Source: Larkinella insperata
GTDB lineage: Bacteria; Bacteroidota; Bacteroidia; Cytophagales; Spirosomataceae
Assembly: GCF_026248825.1 (NCBI RefSeq)
Contig: NZ_CP110973.1
Span: 2,499,001 to 2,563,000 of the forward strand
DNA length: 64,000 bases
Direction: 5' to 3'
Part shown: positions 17,795-26,090 of the stretch, piece after piece
How the letters are laid out: each line of letters opens with the position of its first letter
How positions within the stretch are numbered: the first letter of the stretch is position 1
The notes under the pieces: model-generated
Database searches by the model: none
The model's input: only the letters and a program-made list of their open reading frames with translations
What the model was told of the DNA's origin: nothing
Translations under genes and position numbers: made by a program

Positions 17795-18304
17795 ATGACG
17801 ATTCGTTTAGCTACTTTAGACGATGTTCCGGCTATCCTTGAGTTGATTCGGCGCGTGGTGCCACTCATGCGGGCGACCGGTAATCTTCAATGGGATAATC
17901 AGTATCCCAATGCGGCTGTTTTTGAGAAAGACATCGCCCAGAATCAGCTTTGGGTGACCGAGCTTGATAATCAGTTGGTGGGGTTAGCCGCCATCACCAC
18001 CGATCAGGAGCCCGAATACGCCGAAGTGGGTTGGGACCTGGCCGAAACCGCCGTTGTGGTGCACCGGCTGGCGGTCGATCCGGCCGTTCGGGGGCGGGGT
18101 GTTGCGGCTCGGCTGATGAATCAGGCCGAAGAGGTGGCTCGCCAGCGTGGCATCGGCGTGCTACGGATTGATACCAACACCCAGAACGAAGCCACCCAAC
18201 GGCTTTTTCCCAAATTAGGCTACCAGTTTGCCGGTGAGATCGGGCTGGGCTTTCGACCCGGTTTGCGGTTTTTCTGCTACGAAAAACGGCTGAAAACTTC
18301 CTGA
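17795..18304 (+). CDS. GNAT family N-acetyltransferase
   Basis: A 169-residue acetyl-CoA-dependent acetyltransferase. The core motif VVHRLAVDPAVRGRGVAARL contains the RGRGVA pyrophosphate-binding loop (about residues 104-109), followed by an alpha-helix and LRIDTNTQNEATQRLFPKLGY, the usual motif B. The acceptor is unknown. It starts 31 nt after the ligase-like gene and could share its transcript. A short hairpin overlaps its stop codon. Confidence 0.85.
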   Translation: MTIRLATLDDVPAILELIRRVVPLMRATGNLQWDNQYPNAAVFEKDIAQNQLWVTELDNQLVGLAAITTDQEPEYAEVGWDLAETAVVVHRLAVDPAVRGRGVAARLMNQAEEVARQRGIGVLRIDTNTQNEATQRLFPKLGYQFAGEIGLGFRPGLRFFCYEKRLKTS

Positions 18305-18318
18305 AAAGCATTTTTCAG
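18301..18318 (+). terminator. Weak hairpin at the end of the acetyltransferase gene
   Basis: CTGAAAA (18301-18307) and TTTTCAG (18312-18318) form a 7-bp stem with a 4-nt loop that includes the TGA stop. The stem is AT-rich and not followed by a U-run, so terminator function is uncertain. Confidence 0.35.
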
Positions 18319-18358
18319 CAATAGAAGACGGAGATCAGTGCCGGTTTGCGCACAAATT

Positions 18359-18379
18359 CTATTTTTACCGTAAAAATAG
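18359..18379. promoter_or_regulatory. Perfect 10-bp inverted repeat just upstream of the sulfatase start
   Basis: Arms CTATTTTTAC (18359-18368) and GTAAAAATAG (18370-18379) surround a single C and end 5 nt before the ATG at 18385. The left arm contains TATTTTTA, close to the -7 consensus TAnnTTTG, so it may be an operator overlapping a promoter, or an RNA hairpin hiding the ribosome site. Confidence 0.5.
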
Positions 18380-18384
18380 GAACG

Positions 18385-19857
18385 ATGGTACGCATTCTGT
18401 TCGCCCTGACCTTGCTGGGCCTGACGCTAGTAACTGCTTTCCGGCCGCTTCGGAAAACCCAGAGCCGGAAAGACCCCCGACCCAATATTGTTTTGATCGT
18501 GGCTGACGACCACGGGCGCGAAGCCGTCGGTTGCTACGGGAATCCGGTGGTTAAAACACCCCACATCGACCAGTTGGCGTCCGAAGGGGTCCGGTTTACG
18601 AACGCGTTCTGTACAACGGCCAGTTGCAGCCCCAGCCGGTCGGTGCTGCTGACGGGTCTGCACAACCACGCTAACGGAATGTACGGTCTGGAGCACCGCG
18701 AACACCATTTCAGTTCTTTTGATACGGTGCGTTCGCTGCCGGTTATGCTGCAAAAAGCCGGTTACCAAACCGCCCGAATCGGCAAATTTCACGTGGCTCC
18801 CGAGCGGGCCTACCATTTTCAAAAAGTGCTTCAGGGGGGTAAAACCAACGATCCGGCTTCCATTGGCCGCAGTCCCGTAGAAATGGCTGATCTGTGTTAT
18901 CCCTTGTTTTCGGAAGCGGCCGAGAAGCCGTTCTTTCTCTATTTCGCCACCGACGATCCGCACCGGAGCAATACCGTGTCGGCCAGCGGTTCACCGGTTT
19001 TCAAAAGTGATAAAGCCAATTTGTTTGGCAATCGGCCCGGTGGTTATCCGCAGGTGCACGATGTTTTCTACCAGCCTTTTCAGGTTCGGGTACCGCCGTA
19101 TTTGCCGGATACGCGGGCGGCCCGGATGGAGTTGGCGCAGTATTACGAATCGATCAGCCGGTTGGATCAGGGAGTGGAGCGCCTGGTCGCCCTGCTGAAA
19201 GAAACGGGTCAGTACGAGAATACCGTGATTGTGTATCTTTCGGACAATGGCGCGCCGTTTCCCGGATCGAAAACCACCTTGTACGAACCCGGTATGAAGT
19301 TGCCCCTGATTATCAAACTGCCGAAACCGCAAAAACCGGGATTTGTGCAGGACGCCCTGATTTCGTGGGTCGATCTGACGCCTACGCTGCTGGATTTTGC
19401 CGGGGCGCTTTCGGATACGGTTTATAGTCAGGGCCGGAGCTTTAAGTCGATTATCGAGCAGGACCGGGTGACGGGCTGGGACGAGGTGTATGGTTCGCAC
19501 ACCCTGCACGAGGTAACCATGTATTACCCGATGCGCGTGCTGCGCGAACGGCGGTACAAGCTGATTTTTAACATTGCCCACGAGCTACCCTTCCCGATGG
19601 CGCTCGATCTGTACCAGTCGTTTACCTGGCAGGACGTTCGCCAGACGGGCCGGAAACTGTACGGCAAACGAACCGTCGAAGCGTATCTGCACCGCCCCCG
19701 TTTTGAGCTCTACGACCTGGAAACCGACCCCGACGAAATCAAAAACCTGGCCAGCGATCCGAAACATCAGGCCGTCCTGAAACGGATGCAGGAAAAGTTG
19801 AAACGGTTTCAACAGCAGACGAAAGATATGTGGGTCAGCAAATGGGAGTTTGACTAG
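18385..19857 (+). CDS. Sulfatase (type I, formylglycine-dependent), exported
   Basis: A 490-residue sulfatase. The ATG at 18385 is chosen because a signal peptide starts there (MVRILFALTLLGLTLVTAF); a TTG 13 codons earlier would spoil it. NIVLIVADDHGREAVGC provides metal-binding Asp residues, and ASCSPSRSVLLTG contains Cys81 in the CxPSR motif that is converted to formylglycine. VIVYLSDNGAPFPGSKTTLYE is the second metal/active-site block. The sequence resembles the N-sulfoglucosamine sulfohydrolase (heparan sulfamidase)-like subgroup. It likely removes sulfate from host or algal glycans in the periplasm. The Crp/Fnr gene follows after 6 nt, so the two are probably cotranscribed. No maturation enzyme is seen in the window. 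Confidence 0.9.
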   Translation: MVRILFALTLLGLTLVTAFRPLRKTQSRKDPRPNIVLIVADDHGREAVGCYGNPVVKTPHIDQLASEGVRFTNAFCTTASCSPSRSVLLTGLHNHANGMYGLEHREHHFSSFDTVRSLPVMLQKAGYQTARIGKFHVAPERAYHFQKVLQGGKTNDPASIGRSPVEMADLCYPLFSEAAEKPFFLYFATDDPHRSNTVSASGSPVFKSDKANLFGNRPGGYPQVHDVFYQPFQVRVPPYLPDTRAARMELAQYYESISRLDQGVERLVALLKETGQYENTVIVYLSDNGAPFPGSKTTLYEPGMKLPLIIKLPKPQKPGFVQDALISWVDLTPTLLDFAGALSDTVYSQGRSFKSIIEQDRVTGWDEVYGSHTLHEVTMYYPMRVLRERRYKLIFNIAHELPFPMALDLYQSFTWQDVRQTGRKLYGKRTVEAYLHRPRFELYDLETDPDEIKNLASDPKHQAVLKRMQEKLKRFQQQTKDMWVSKWEFD

Positions 19858-19863
19858 AGAGCC

Positions 19864-20436
19864 ATGAACCAGGATCAGGGTTTAGGGAGTAAAGTCAGGG
19901 CCATAGCGCATCTATCACCGGAGGCCATGACATTGCTGATGGCGTCGACGGTGCCCAGATTGTTGAAGAAAGATCAGTTTTTACTTAAAGAAGGCCAGAT
20001 TTGCCAATCCATTTGGTTCGTGGAGAAAGGCTGTCTACGAACGTGTTATGACAAAGATGGTCGGGAAATCAACATCCAGTTTGCGTTCGAGACCGATTTT
20101 GTGACGGAATTGCGAAGCCTGCGCACGGCAACGCCTTCCGCCTACTCGATTCAGGCGGGTGAAGTAACCACGGTTTGGGAGTTCGACAAGGATAAATTGC
20201 TGGATCTGTACCGCCAGTCTGCCGAAATCGAATCCTTTGGCCGCAACCTGCTTGAGCACATGCTGATGAAGCAGGAAGAACACGCCAATTGGTTTAAAAT
20301 CTACTCGCCTGCCGAGCGCTATCACCATCTTTTGCACCAGCATCCCCAATTGCTGCAACGGGTTTCTCTCTCGCAACTTTCTTCCTATCTGGGCGTTGCG
20401 CGGGAAACGCTGAGCCGCATCCGCAAAATTCGCTAG
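19864..20436 (+). CDS. Crp/Fnr family transcriptional regulator
   Basis: A 190-residue regulator. Residues 15-130 form a cyclic-nucleotide-binding-like beta barrel (LLKEGQICQSIWFVEKGCLR), without the complete PRSA-type cAMP pocket, as is usual for Bacteroidota members. A dimer helix follows, then a C-terminal helix-turn-helix (VSLSQLSSYLGVARETLSRIRK). The recognition helix keeps Arg-Glu-x-x-x-Arg, the same order as the E. coli CRP residues R180, E181 and R185 that read TGTGA. A perfect TGTGA-N6-TCACA site lies 11 nt past its stop. It starts 6 nt after the sulfatase gene. The effector is unknown. Confidence 0.87.
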   Translation: MNQDQGLGSKVRAIAHLSPEAMTLLMASTVPRLLKKDQFLLKEGQICQSIWFVEKGCLRTCYDKDGREINIQFAFETDFVTELRSLRTATPSAYSIQAGEVTTVWEFDKDKLLDLYRQSAEIESFGRNLLEHMLMKQEEHANWFKIYSPAERYHHLLHQHPQLLQRVSLSQLSSYLGVARETLSRIRKIR

Positions 20437-20446
20437 TGCTTCCGTT

Positions 20447-20462
20447 TGTGATTTTTGTCACA
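20447..20462. promoter_or_regulatory. Perfect CRP-type operator TGTGA-N6-TCACA
   Basis: TGTGATTTTTGTCACA is an exact match to the symmetric CRP half-site pair, between the Crp/Fnr gene and the SnoaL-like gene. GATTTTTG at 20485-20492 resembles a -7 element (7 of 8 to TAnnTTTG), which would put the site about 40-45 bp before transcription starts, a position used for activation by CRP-type proteins. Confidence 0.6.
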
Positions 20463-20524
20463 GGTCATTTCCAGAGAATCCGGCGATTTTTGCTGGCGTA
20501 AGTAACCAAAAGACAGCAGGACAA

Positions 20525-20959
20525 ATGCCCATGTTAGCCGACAACCGCACCACCGTCGCCGATTTTATCGAAGAGGTCTGGAACAAAAACCGTCTGGACG
20601 TTCTGGATACCTACCTAGCCCCGGACTTTGTCGATCATTCGCTTCCGGCGGCACTCCCAGCCAATCAGGAGGGATTAAAACAATGGATTACGGACACTAG
20701 TCGGGCCTTTGAGCACAAAACCGTGCTGGAAGAGCAGGTGACGGAAGGGGATACCTGCATCGTGAAATTCCGCCTGGCGGTCCGGCACGTCGGTAGCTGG
20801 CGCGGCATTGAACCCGCCGGAACGGAAGCGTCCGTAGTAGGCTATCGCTGTTTTAAGCTGAATAACGGAAAGATCCGTGAGCATTGGGCACTGCTCGATG
20901 GAAATTCGCTGGAGAACCAGCTGCTCAACAGTGCTCACGGCTGTAAGATTCAGCAGTAA
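20525..20959 (+). CDS. SnoaL-like / ester cyclase family protein
   Basis: A 144-residue protein of the NTF2-like SnoaL fold. It has an N-terminal helix (VADFIEEVWNKNRLDVLDTY), DFVDHSLP with a conserved acidic-His pair, VAVRHVGSW-like strands (KFRLAVRHVGSWRGI), a central FEHKTVLEEQVTEGDTCIVKF block and a final NNGKIREHWALLD. Members include polyketide cyclases and many proteins of unknown catalytic role. The ATG at 20531 is an alternative start. It lies behind the Crp-type operator and is the obvious candidate target of the adjacent regulator. Confidence 0.78.
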   Translation: MPMLADNRTTVADFIEEVWNKNRLDVLDTYLAPDFVDHSLPAALPANQEGLKQWITDTSRAFEHKTVLEEQVTEGDTCIVKFRLAVRHVGSWRGIEPAGTEASVVGYRCFKLNNGKIREHWALLDGNSLENQLLNSAHGCKIQQ

Positions 20960-20967
20960 GAATCAGG

Positions 20968-21693
20968 TTACGCCAAAATTTGCTTCAGCGTTAATGCATT
21001 TCGGACGGCATTGCCTTCGCCGTCGTTGTTGAAATAAACGTACACATCCTTTCCCAAGGCGGTCCATTCCCGGATGCGGTCGGCCCACCAGTGCAGGTCG
21101 TCGTCGGAATAGGAGCCGCCGTACAGATGGTGGGTGTCGGGGCCGTGCATCCGGACGTAGACAAACGGCGCGGTAGCCCGCAGAATGCAGGGCAGGTTCG
21201 CACCACTCATGATGCAGTAAGCCGCCTGGTGGCGTTCCAGAAGGGCAAATGTTCCCTCGTTGTGCCAGCTCAGGTGCCGAAATTCAACGGTGATTTGGAG
21301 CCACTCGGGTACCTGTTCCAAAAAATAGGCCAGCCGATCGTAATCGTACGCCAGATGGGGCGTAAGCTGCACCAACAAAATGGCCCGCTTTTCGCCCAGC
21401 GTATGCCAGCAGGTTTTGATGCGTTCCAGCCAGAGTTCGGGTTGGTAGAGTTTTTTGGCGTGGGTCAAGCCGCGGGGGGCTTTCACCGTGAGTTTAAAAC
21501 CGTCGGGCAGGCGGCTGCGCCAGCCGGCAAAGGTGCTGAGCTGGGGCCACCGGTAAAAGCTGCTGTTCAGCTCAACGGTTTGAAATTGCTGAACGTAGTA
21601 GGCCAGCCGGTCCTGAACCGGGGTGTGATGTGGATACAAAACACCCTGCCAGTGATCGTAACTCCAGCCTGATGTACCGATGTGGATGCTCAT
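20968..21693 (-). CDS. DUF72 family protein
   Basis: A 241-residue protein with the TIM-barrel DUF72 fold. Typical segments are IHIGTSGWSYDHW at the N-terminus, TVELNSSFYRWP, FKLTVKAPRGLTH, EFRHLSW, FVYVRMHGP and DVYVYFNNDGEGNAV near the end. The biochemical role of DUF72 is not established. It converges with the SnoaL-like gene (8 bp between ends) and stands 91 nt downstream of the GH16 gene on the same strand. No export signal is present. Confidence 0.88.
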   Translation of the reverse strand: MSIHIGTSGWSYDHWQGVLYPHHTPVQDRLAYYVQQFQTVELNSSFYRWPQLSTFAGWRSRLPDGFKLTVKAPRGLTHAKKLYQPELWLERIKTCWHTLGEKRAILLVQLTPHLAYDYDRLAYFLEQVPEWLQITVEFRHLSWHNEGTFALLERHQAAYCIMSGANLPCILRATAPFVYVRMHGPDTHHLYGGSYSDDDLHWWADRIREWTALGKDVYVYFNNDGEGNAVRNALTLKQILA

Positions 21694-21784
21694 AAAGAAA
21701 AGGTATTTCGCAGCGTTAAGCGAAGGCTATCAGAGCTAAGTAAGGCACCCCGCCCGACTTTGCAGAATAACTCATTTTTGCGCC

Positions 21785-22606
21785 TTAAGGTTGCTGATAA
21801 ACCCGCACGTAATCCACTTTGAACCGGGCCGGAAAGGTGGTCCCGGCCGGATCCCCGCCGTTCTGGCCCCCAAGGGCGAGGTTTAGTAGTAAATAATGGG
21901 GTTGATGAAACGGATTTTTGCCGCTGCCGTCGCCATTAATGGTTTTCGACAGATCGACCGAATTGAGCAACTGGTCGTCGACGTACAGCTTGATGAAATT
22001 CTTATCCCAGTCCATTCGCCAGACGTGAAATTTCTCCGACCATTTTGGGTCCTTAAACGTCGAAAGCGGCTTTTTGGTCGTGCTCCACTCGCCCACCCAT
22101 TGCTTGTTGGTACCCCATACGGCGTTGGCCAGCAGCCTATTCCGGTAATACTCCATGATGTCGATTTCGCCGTTGGAAGGCCACTCGCCCGATACGCCCA
22201 GCGTCCAGAAAGCGGGCCACATCCCCGGACGCGTGTCGATTCGCCCGCGCATCTCAAACCGGCCGTACTGCCATTGGTGCAAGCCTCTCGTCTGCAAACT
22301 GGCGGAAGTGTAGTGGATGGAGTCCCGGCTGGTTTTCCAGTTGCTGCTGCCGGCTTGGTAGGTCGGATTGGGACGGCTTTCCCGGCGCGCTTCAATGATC
22401 AGAAAGCCGTTTTCACAGCGGGCGTTGTCGGGTTGGTACCACTGGTGTTCGTCATTGCGGACGAAACCGTTTTCAAACACCCATTTTTTAGGGTCGGGCG
22501 GGCCGGGCGTGTTAAACTCGTCGGCCCAGACCAGTTTCCAGTCGGCAGTGGGGGGGCTGAACGGATGGATAAAAAGCCAGAAAAGTAAGCAGACAGACGG
22601 ATTCAT
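21785..22606 (-). CDS. Glycoside hydrolase family 16 (beta-glucanase-like), exported
   Basis: A 273-residue enzyme with a short N-terminal signal peptide (MNPSVCLLFWLFIHPFS). The catalytic motif GEIDIMEYY gives Glu147 (nucleophile), Asp149 and Glu152 (acid/base), the ExDxxE pattern. KLVWADEFN near residue 24, YGRFEMRGRIDTRPGMWPAFW and the closing KVDYVRVYQ are family landmarks. GH16 enzymes cleave beta-1,3- or mixed glucans, agar, carrageenan and similar polymers; this compact single-domain form most resembles laminarinase-like members, but that is inference. No carbohydrate-binding domain is attached. Confidence 0.92.
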   Translation of the reverse strand: MNPSVCLLFWLFIHPFSPPTADWKLVWADEFNTPGPPDPKKWVFENGFVRNDEHQWYQPDNARCENGFLIIEARRESRPNPTYQAGSSNWKTSRDSIHYTSASLQTRGLHQWQYGRFEMRGRIDTRPGMWPAFWTLGVSGEWPSNGEIDIMEYYRNRLLANAVWGTNKQWVGEWSTTKKPLSTFKDPKWSEKFHVWRMDWDKNFIKLYVDDQLLNSVDLSKTINGDGSGKNPFHQPHYLLLNLALGGQNGGDPAGTTFPARFKVDYVRVYQQP

Positions 22607-22688
22607 AAGCGGTCAGGATTTCATATGAAAGTATACAAGTCGAAAAAGATACTATCCCTTAAACCGTTGATAAGTTTTTTGAGTTTTA

Positions 22689-22720
22689 TTTGTCAGGGTG
22701 ACGAGCCTGGCTTAACTTTT
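22689..22720 (+). promoter_or_regulatory. Promoter of the phytochrome operon
   Basis: TTTG (22689-22692), a 20-nt spacer and TAACTTTT (22713-22720) match the Bacteroidota TTTG-N19/21-TAnnTTTG promoter in all but the last base. Transcription would start about 60 nt before the phytochrome ATG. TTTGTCAGG at the -33 element is repeated at 22729-22737. Confidence 0.55.
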
Positions 22721-22744
22721 ACGATTTGTTTGTCAGGATTTTTA

Positions 22745-22756
22745 CTGATTAATCAG
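22745..22756. promoter_or_regulatory. 12-bp palindrome in the phytochrome leader
   Basis: CTGATTAATCAG is perfectly palindromic and lies between the predicted transcription start and the ATG at 22789. It may be a regulator-binding site; the binding protein is unknown. Confidence 0.4.
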
Positions 22757-22788
22757 CCCGGCCATTCCGGTTGGGCAGCCTTTTTAGA

Positions 22789-25062
22789 ATGACTGTACCT
22801 ACTGCCAATATACCGAACACCGGAGTTGATCTAACCAATTGTGAATCAGAACCGATCCACATTCCCGGTTATATCCAGTCTCATGGTTATTTAGTGGCCA
22901 TTACAGCGGATACCTACCTGATTCGGTATGCCAGTGAAAATATTCAGCAGCTGGTCAATCAACCCGCTGCGGACTTGCTGGGCAAACCGCTGGAGAGCCT
23001 GGTGGCCGGAACCGACGTAGCAATAGAGGCTCTGGTCTCGATCCTGAACGTAGGAAAACGGGACAATGCCTGGTCGCGGATGAATCCCCACCGGTTTCGG
23101 CTGAACGGCAAAGACTGGAACCTGATTGTCCACCAGCACAACGAATACATTGTGCTCGAGTGGGAGCCGGAAGTATCAACGTCGGGTAGCCTCAACCTCG
23201 ATCAACAGTTGATCTCCGAAGCGCTGACCGAAGTGCAATCCAACCGGACGCTGACCGAACTGATCCAGAACACCATCCGGCGCGTAAAGCAGATTATCGG
23301 CTACGACCGCGTAATGGTTTACCGCTTTGGACCCGACTGGCACGGTGAAGTAATAGCCGAAGAGCGGGAACCGCATCTGGAGCCGTATTTGGGCCTGCAC
23401 TACCCGGCTTCGGACATTCCGCGGCAGGCGCGTGAACTATACAAAATCAATTTGGTTCGGATCATTGCCGACGTTGGAAGTGTTCCTTCTCCCATTTTTT
23501 CGGTGGGCAGTCAGGAGAACGGCCGTCCACTGGACCTGACCCACTCGGTGTTGCGGGCCGTTTCGCCGGTGCACATCGAGTACCTGAAAAACATGGGCGT
23601 GCAGGCATCCATGAGCATTTCGCTGCTGTACCGCGGTGAATTGTGGGGCCTGATTTCCTGCCACCACAGCTCACCCCGTTTTGTCGATTTTCCGGCGCGG
23701 CAGGCGGCTAAGTTTGTCAGCCAGTTGCTGTCGTCGGCGCTTGAATTCCGGAAAGACGAGCAGGATCAGTCGTTTCTGTTTCAGGTTCAGCAGAATGGGC
23801 AAACGCTCAATAGTCAGATTCTGAAAGACTGGGACGTGGTGGCGGGTCTGACACAGCACTCCGTTACGGCCCTACAGATTACGGATGCTACCGGTGCGGT
23901 GCTGGTGTTCGACAACAAGTTTTACTCCATGGGAACCGTACCCGAGGAATCGGCCGTGGCAGGTATTACCAACTGGTTGAGCGCCCAGCCCGTTGATACG
24001 GTTTTCCAAACGGACCGTCTGCCGGAACTCTACCCGCCGGCGGAAGCTTTTCGCGATGTGGCTTCCGGAATGATGGTCATTATCCTGTCAAAGGAGTTGA
24101 ACGAGTACCTGTTCTGGTTCAAACCTGAGCGCATCCGGCAGGTTACCTGGGCCGGAAATCCGGATAAGCCCGTAACGGTCGACGAAGGGGGCAGGCCGTT
24201 TTTACACCCCCGGAAAAGTTTTGAAGCCTGGTCGCAAACCGTCCGTAATACTTCGGAGCCCTGGCGAGATGCTGAAATTTCGGTCGCCATCAAACTGCGG
24301 GAAGATGTGTTGCAGGTGGTAGCCCGCAAAGTCAACGAAGTTCGGCAACTGAACGAACGGTTGCGTACGGCTTACGAAGAGCTGGATGCGTTTAGCTATA
24401 CGGTTTCGCACGATTTACGAACGCCCCTGTCGTCCATTCGGTGTTACGCCGAAATCATCATGGAAGAGCAGGGGGCGGTAATGGATGACGATACGCGCGT
24501 GATGTTCCAGAAAATTCTGGATTCGACGGAACGCATGCGGTCACTGATCCGGCACATTCTGTACTACTCCCGGATGGGCCGTACTGAGCTGAATTTCCAG
24601 CCGCTTGATATGAATAACCTGCTGGAGGTCATTCGGGATGAAATTCTGATTACAGAAACCAAAAAGAAGAGAAATATTCGGATTGAATTTGGCAACCTGC
24701 CTCCGATTTACGGCGATCCAACCATGGTGAATCAGGTTTTTACAAACCTGCTTTCCAACGCGGCCAAGTATACCCAGCGGGCTGAGGGAGCTTTGGTGTG
24801 GGTGGATGGCCGGGAAACTGAGGAGGAAGTTATTTATACCATCAAAGACAACGGGATTGGTTTCGACATGAAGCATGCCACCAAGATGTTCGACCTGTTC
24901 AAACGGTTGGATAATGCCCTTAGCTTTGAAGGAACGGGTGTCGGTCTGGCCATTGTCAAACGGATTATGAGCCGGCACCGGGGAAAAATCTGGTTTCATA
25001 GCGAACCTAACCGCGAAACCAGTTTTTTCGTTTCGTTTCCAAAGGAACAACAAATACAATAA
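22789..25062 (+). CDS. bphP: Bacteriophytochrome histidine kinase
   Basis: A 757-residue red/far-red light sensor kinase. ATG 22789 is preferred over a TTG six codons earlier. Domains in order: PAS (about 20-125), GAF (150-325), PHY (335-515), HisKA (530-600) and HATPase (640-755). Cys18 in NCESEPIHIPGYIQSHG is the expected biliverdin attachment residue of bacterial phytochromes. The GAF domain has YPASDIPRQARELY and RAVSPVHIEYLKNMGV, which form the chromophore pocket; the PHY tongue has HPRKSFEAW. The kinase has FSYTVSHDLRTPL (His541) and an ATP lid GTGVGLAIV. It is followed by a response regulator (12 nt gap) and a heme oxygenase that makes the biliverdin. Confidence 0.96.
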   Translation: MTVPTANIPNTGVDLTNCESEPIHIPGYIQSHGYLVAITADTYLIRYASENIQQLVNQPAADLLGKPLESLVAGTDVAIEALVSILNVGKRDNAWSRMNPHRFRLNGKDWNLIVHQHNEYIVLEWEPEVSTSGSLNLDQQLISEALTEVQSNRTLTELIQNTIRRVKQIIGYDRVMVYRFGPDWHGEVIAEEREPHLEPYLGLHYPASDIPRQARELYKINLVRIIADVGSVPSPIFSVGSQENGRPLDLTHSVLRAVSPVHIEYLKNMGVQASMSISLLYRGELWGLISCHHSSPRFVDFPARQAAKFVSQLLSSALEFRKDEQDQSFLFQVQQNGQTLNSQILKDWDVVAGLTQHSVTALQITDATGAVLVFDNKFYSMGTVPEESAVAGITNWLSAQPVDTVFQTDRLPELYPPAEAFRDVASGMMVIILSKELNEYLFWFKPERIRQVTWAGNPDKPVTVDEGGRPFLHPRKSFEAWSQTVRNTSEPWRDAEISVAIKLREDVLQVVARKVNEVRQLNERLRTAYEELDAFSYTVSHDLRTPLSSIRCYAEIIMEEQGAVMDDDTRVMFQKILDSTERMRSLIRHILYYSRMGRTELNFQPLDMNNLLEVIRDEILITETKKKRNIRIEFGNLPPIYGDPTMVNQVFTNLLSNAAKYTQRAEGALVWVDGRETEEEVIYTIKDNGIGFDMKHATKMFDLFKRLDNALSFEGTGVGLAIVKRIMSRHRGKIWFHSEPNRETSFFVSFPKEQQIQ

Positions 25063-25074
25063 GCTCACTCAACC

Positions 25075-25503
25075 ATGTTGGACGTACTATATGTGGAAGA
25101 CAACCCGGATGATGCCGACGTTTTTAGTCGGGTCATTCGTAAAATGGAGAAGGATATCTCCTATAAAGTAATCAATTTGGGCTCCGAAGCCATCGATTAC
25201 CTGAACGCCCAGGGAAGGTACCAGAAAGACACGGCTCCGTTGCCGAAGCTTTTGCTGCTCGACCTGGATTTGTCGGAATACAGTGGCTTTGAAATTATTC
25301 AGAAAGCTCGCTCCCTGGCCCGGACGCGGTTGTTACCGATTGTGGTTTTCAGCACCTCCGACAGCCCGCAGGATATTACCCAGTCACTTTCCCTGGGAGC
25401 AAATGCCTATGTTGTTAAACCCGGTAGTTATCAGTCAATTAATCAATTGTTACGACGGCTTTGCGATTTCTGGCTGATTGATAACAATGTTGTAACCACG
25501 TAA
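25075..25503 (+). CDS. Single-domain response regulator of the phytochrome cluster
   Basis: A 142-residue receiver domain without an output domain. Acidic pocket residues are Glu8-Asp9 (YVEDNPDD), the phosphoacceptor is Asp63 (LLLLDLDLSEYSG), the switch Ser/Thr is around 93-94 (VVFSTSDS) and Lys115 (VVKPGSY) completes the site. Its size and position match Rcp1-type partners of phytochrome kinases. It must act through another protein, either as a phosphorelay intermediate or by direct binding. Its stop overlaps the heme oxygenase start (TAATG), indicating coupled translation. Confidence 0.93.
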   Translation: MLDVLYVEDNPDDADVFSRVIRKMEKDISYKVINLGSEAIDYLNAQGRYQKDTAPLPKLLLLDLDLSEYSGFEIIQKARSLARTRLLPIVVFSTSDSPQDITQSLSLGANAYVVKPGSYQSINQLLRRLCDFWLIDNNVVTT

Positions 25504-26090
25504 TGACGTTAGCGGAACGATTGAGGTACGAAACCCGTGCGGTACACGAAGAAACCGAAGAACTACTGTATACCGAATCCTTGAAGGCCGGTCAGTTATC
25601 ATTGGAACAATACAGCCACCTGCTCCGGGTGCATTGGCTGTTTCATTACGCCCTGGAAGCGACCATCGACCGGTATCCGGCATTTTTTCAGGCATACCAC
25701 CCCAACGAACGCCGGAAAACGCCCTGGCTGACAGCGGATCTGGCCGAATTGAACATTCCTTTACCTGATCCTCAATCCGACTTGTTTGCGGATTGGTCGC
25801 CCGTTGAACTACTGGGCGCGGCTTACGTGGGCGAAGGATCTATGCTGGGTGGGAAGGTGGTTTTTCATCACTTGCAAAAAAGCCCCGAATTAAAGCCGGT
25901 GCTGCAAAACGCCCGCTTTTACCGGGGATACGGAGCCGAAGCGTTGGAAAAATGGAAAGCGTTTGGGGGAATTCTGGCCGGACAGCCGGAAGTGGAGCAC
26001 GACAAAATCGTCCAGGCCGCGCACCGGACGTTTAGGGCTTATCACGACATTTTCAAACACACTCAACGGCAGGATCAGCCGGTGGCTTAA
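25503..26090 (+). CDS. bphO: Biliverdin-producing heme oxygenase
   Basis: A 195-residue heme oxygenase that opens heme to biliverdin, the phytochrome chromophore. The proximal heme ligand is His15 (TRAVHEETEELL). The distal helix has AAYVGEGSMLGGKVV with the flexible glycines of the family. The gene starts within the response regulator stop (TAATG), so the chromophore enzyme is made with its photoreceptor system. Its last 4 bases overlap the stop of the convergent PAS kinase: TTAA at 26087-26090 serves both strands. Confidence 0.9.
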   Translation: MTLAERLRYETRAVHEETEELLYTESLKAGQLSLEQYSHLLRVHWLFHYALEATIDRYPAFFQAYHPNERRKTPWLTADLAELNIPLPDPQSDLFADWSPVELLGAAYVGEGSMLGGKVVFHHLQKSPELKPVLQNARFYRGYGAEALEKWKAFGGILAGQPEVEHDKIVQAAHRTFRAYHDIFKHTQRQDQPVA

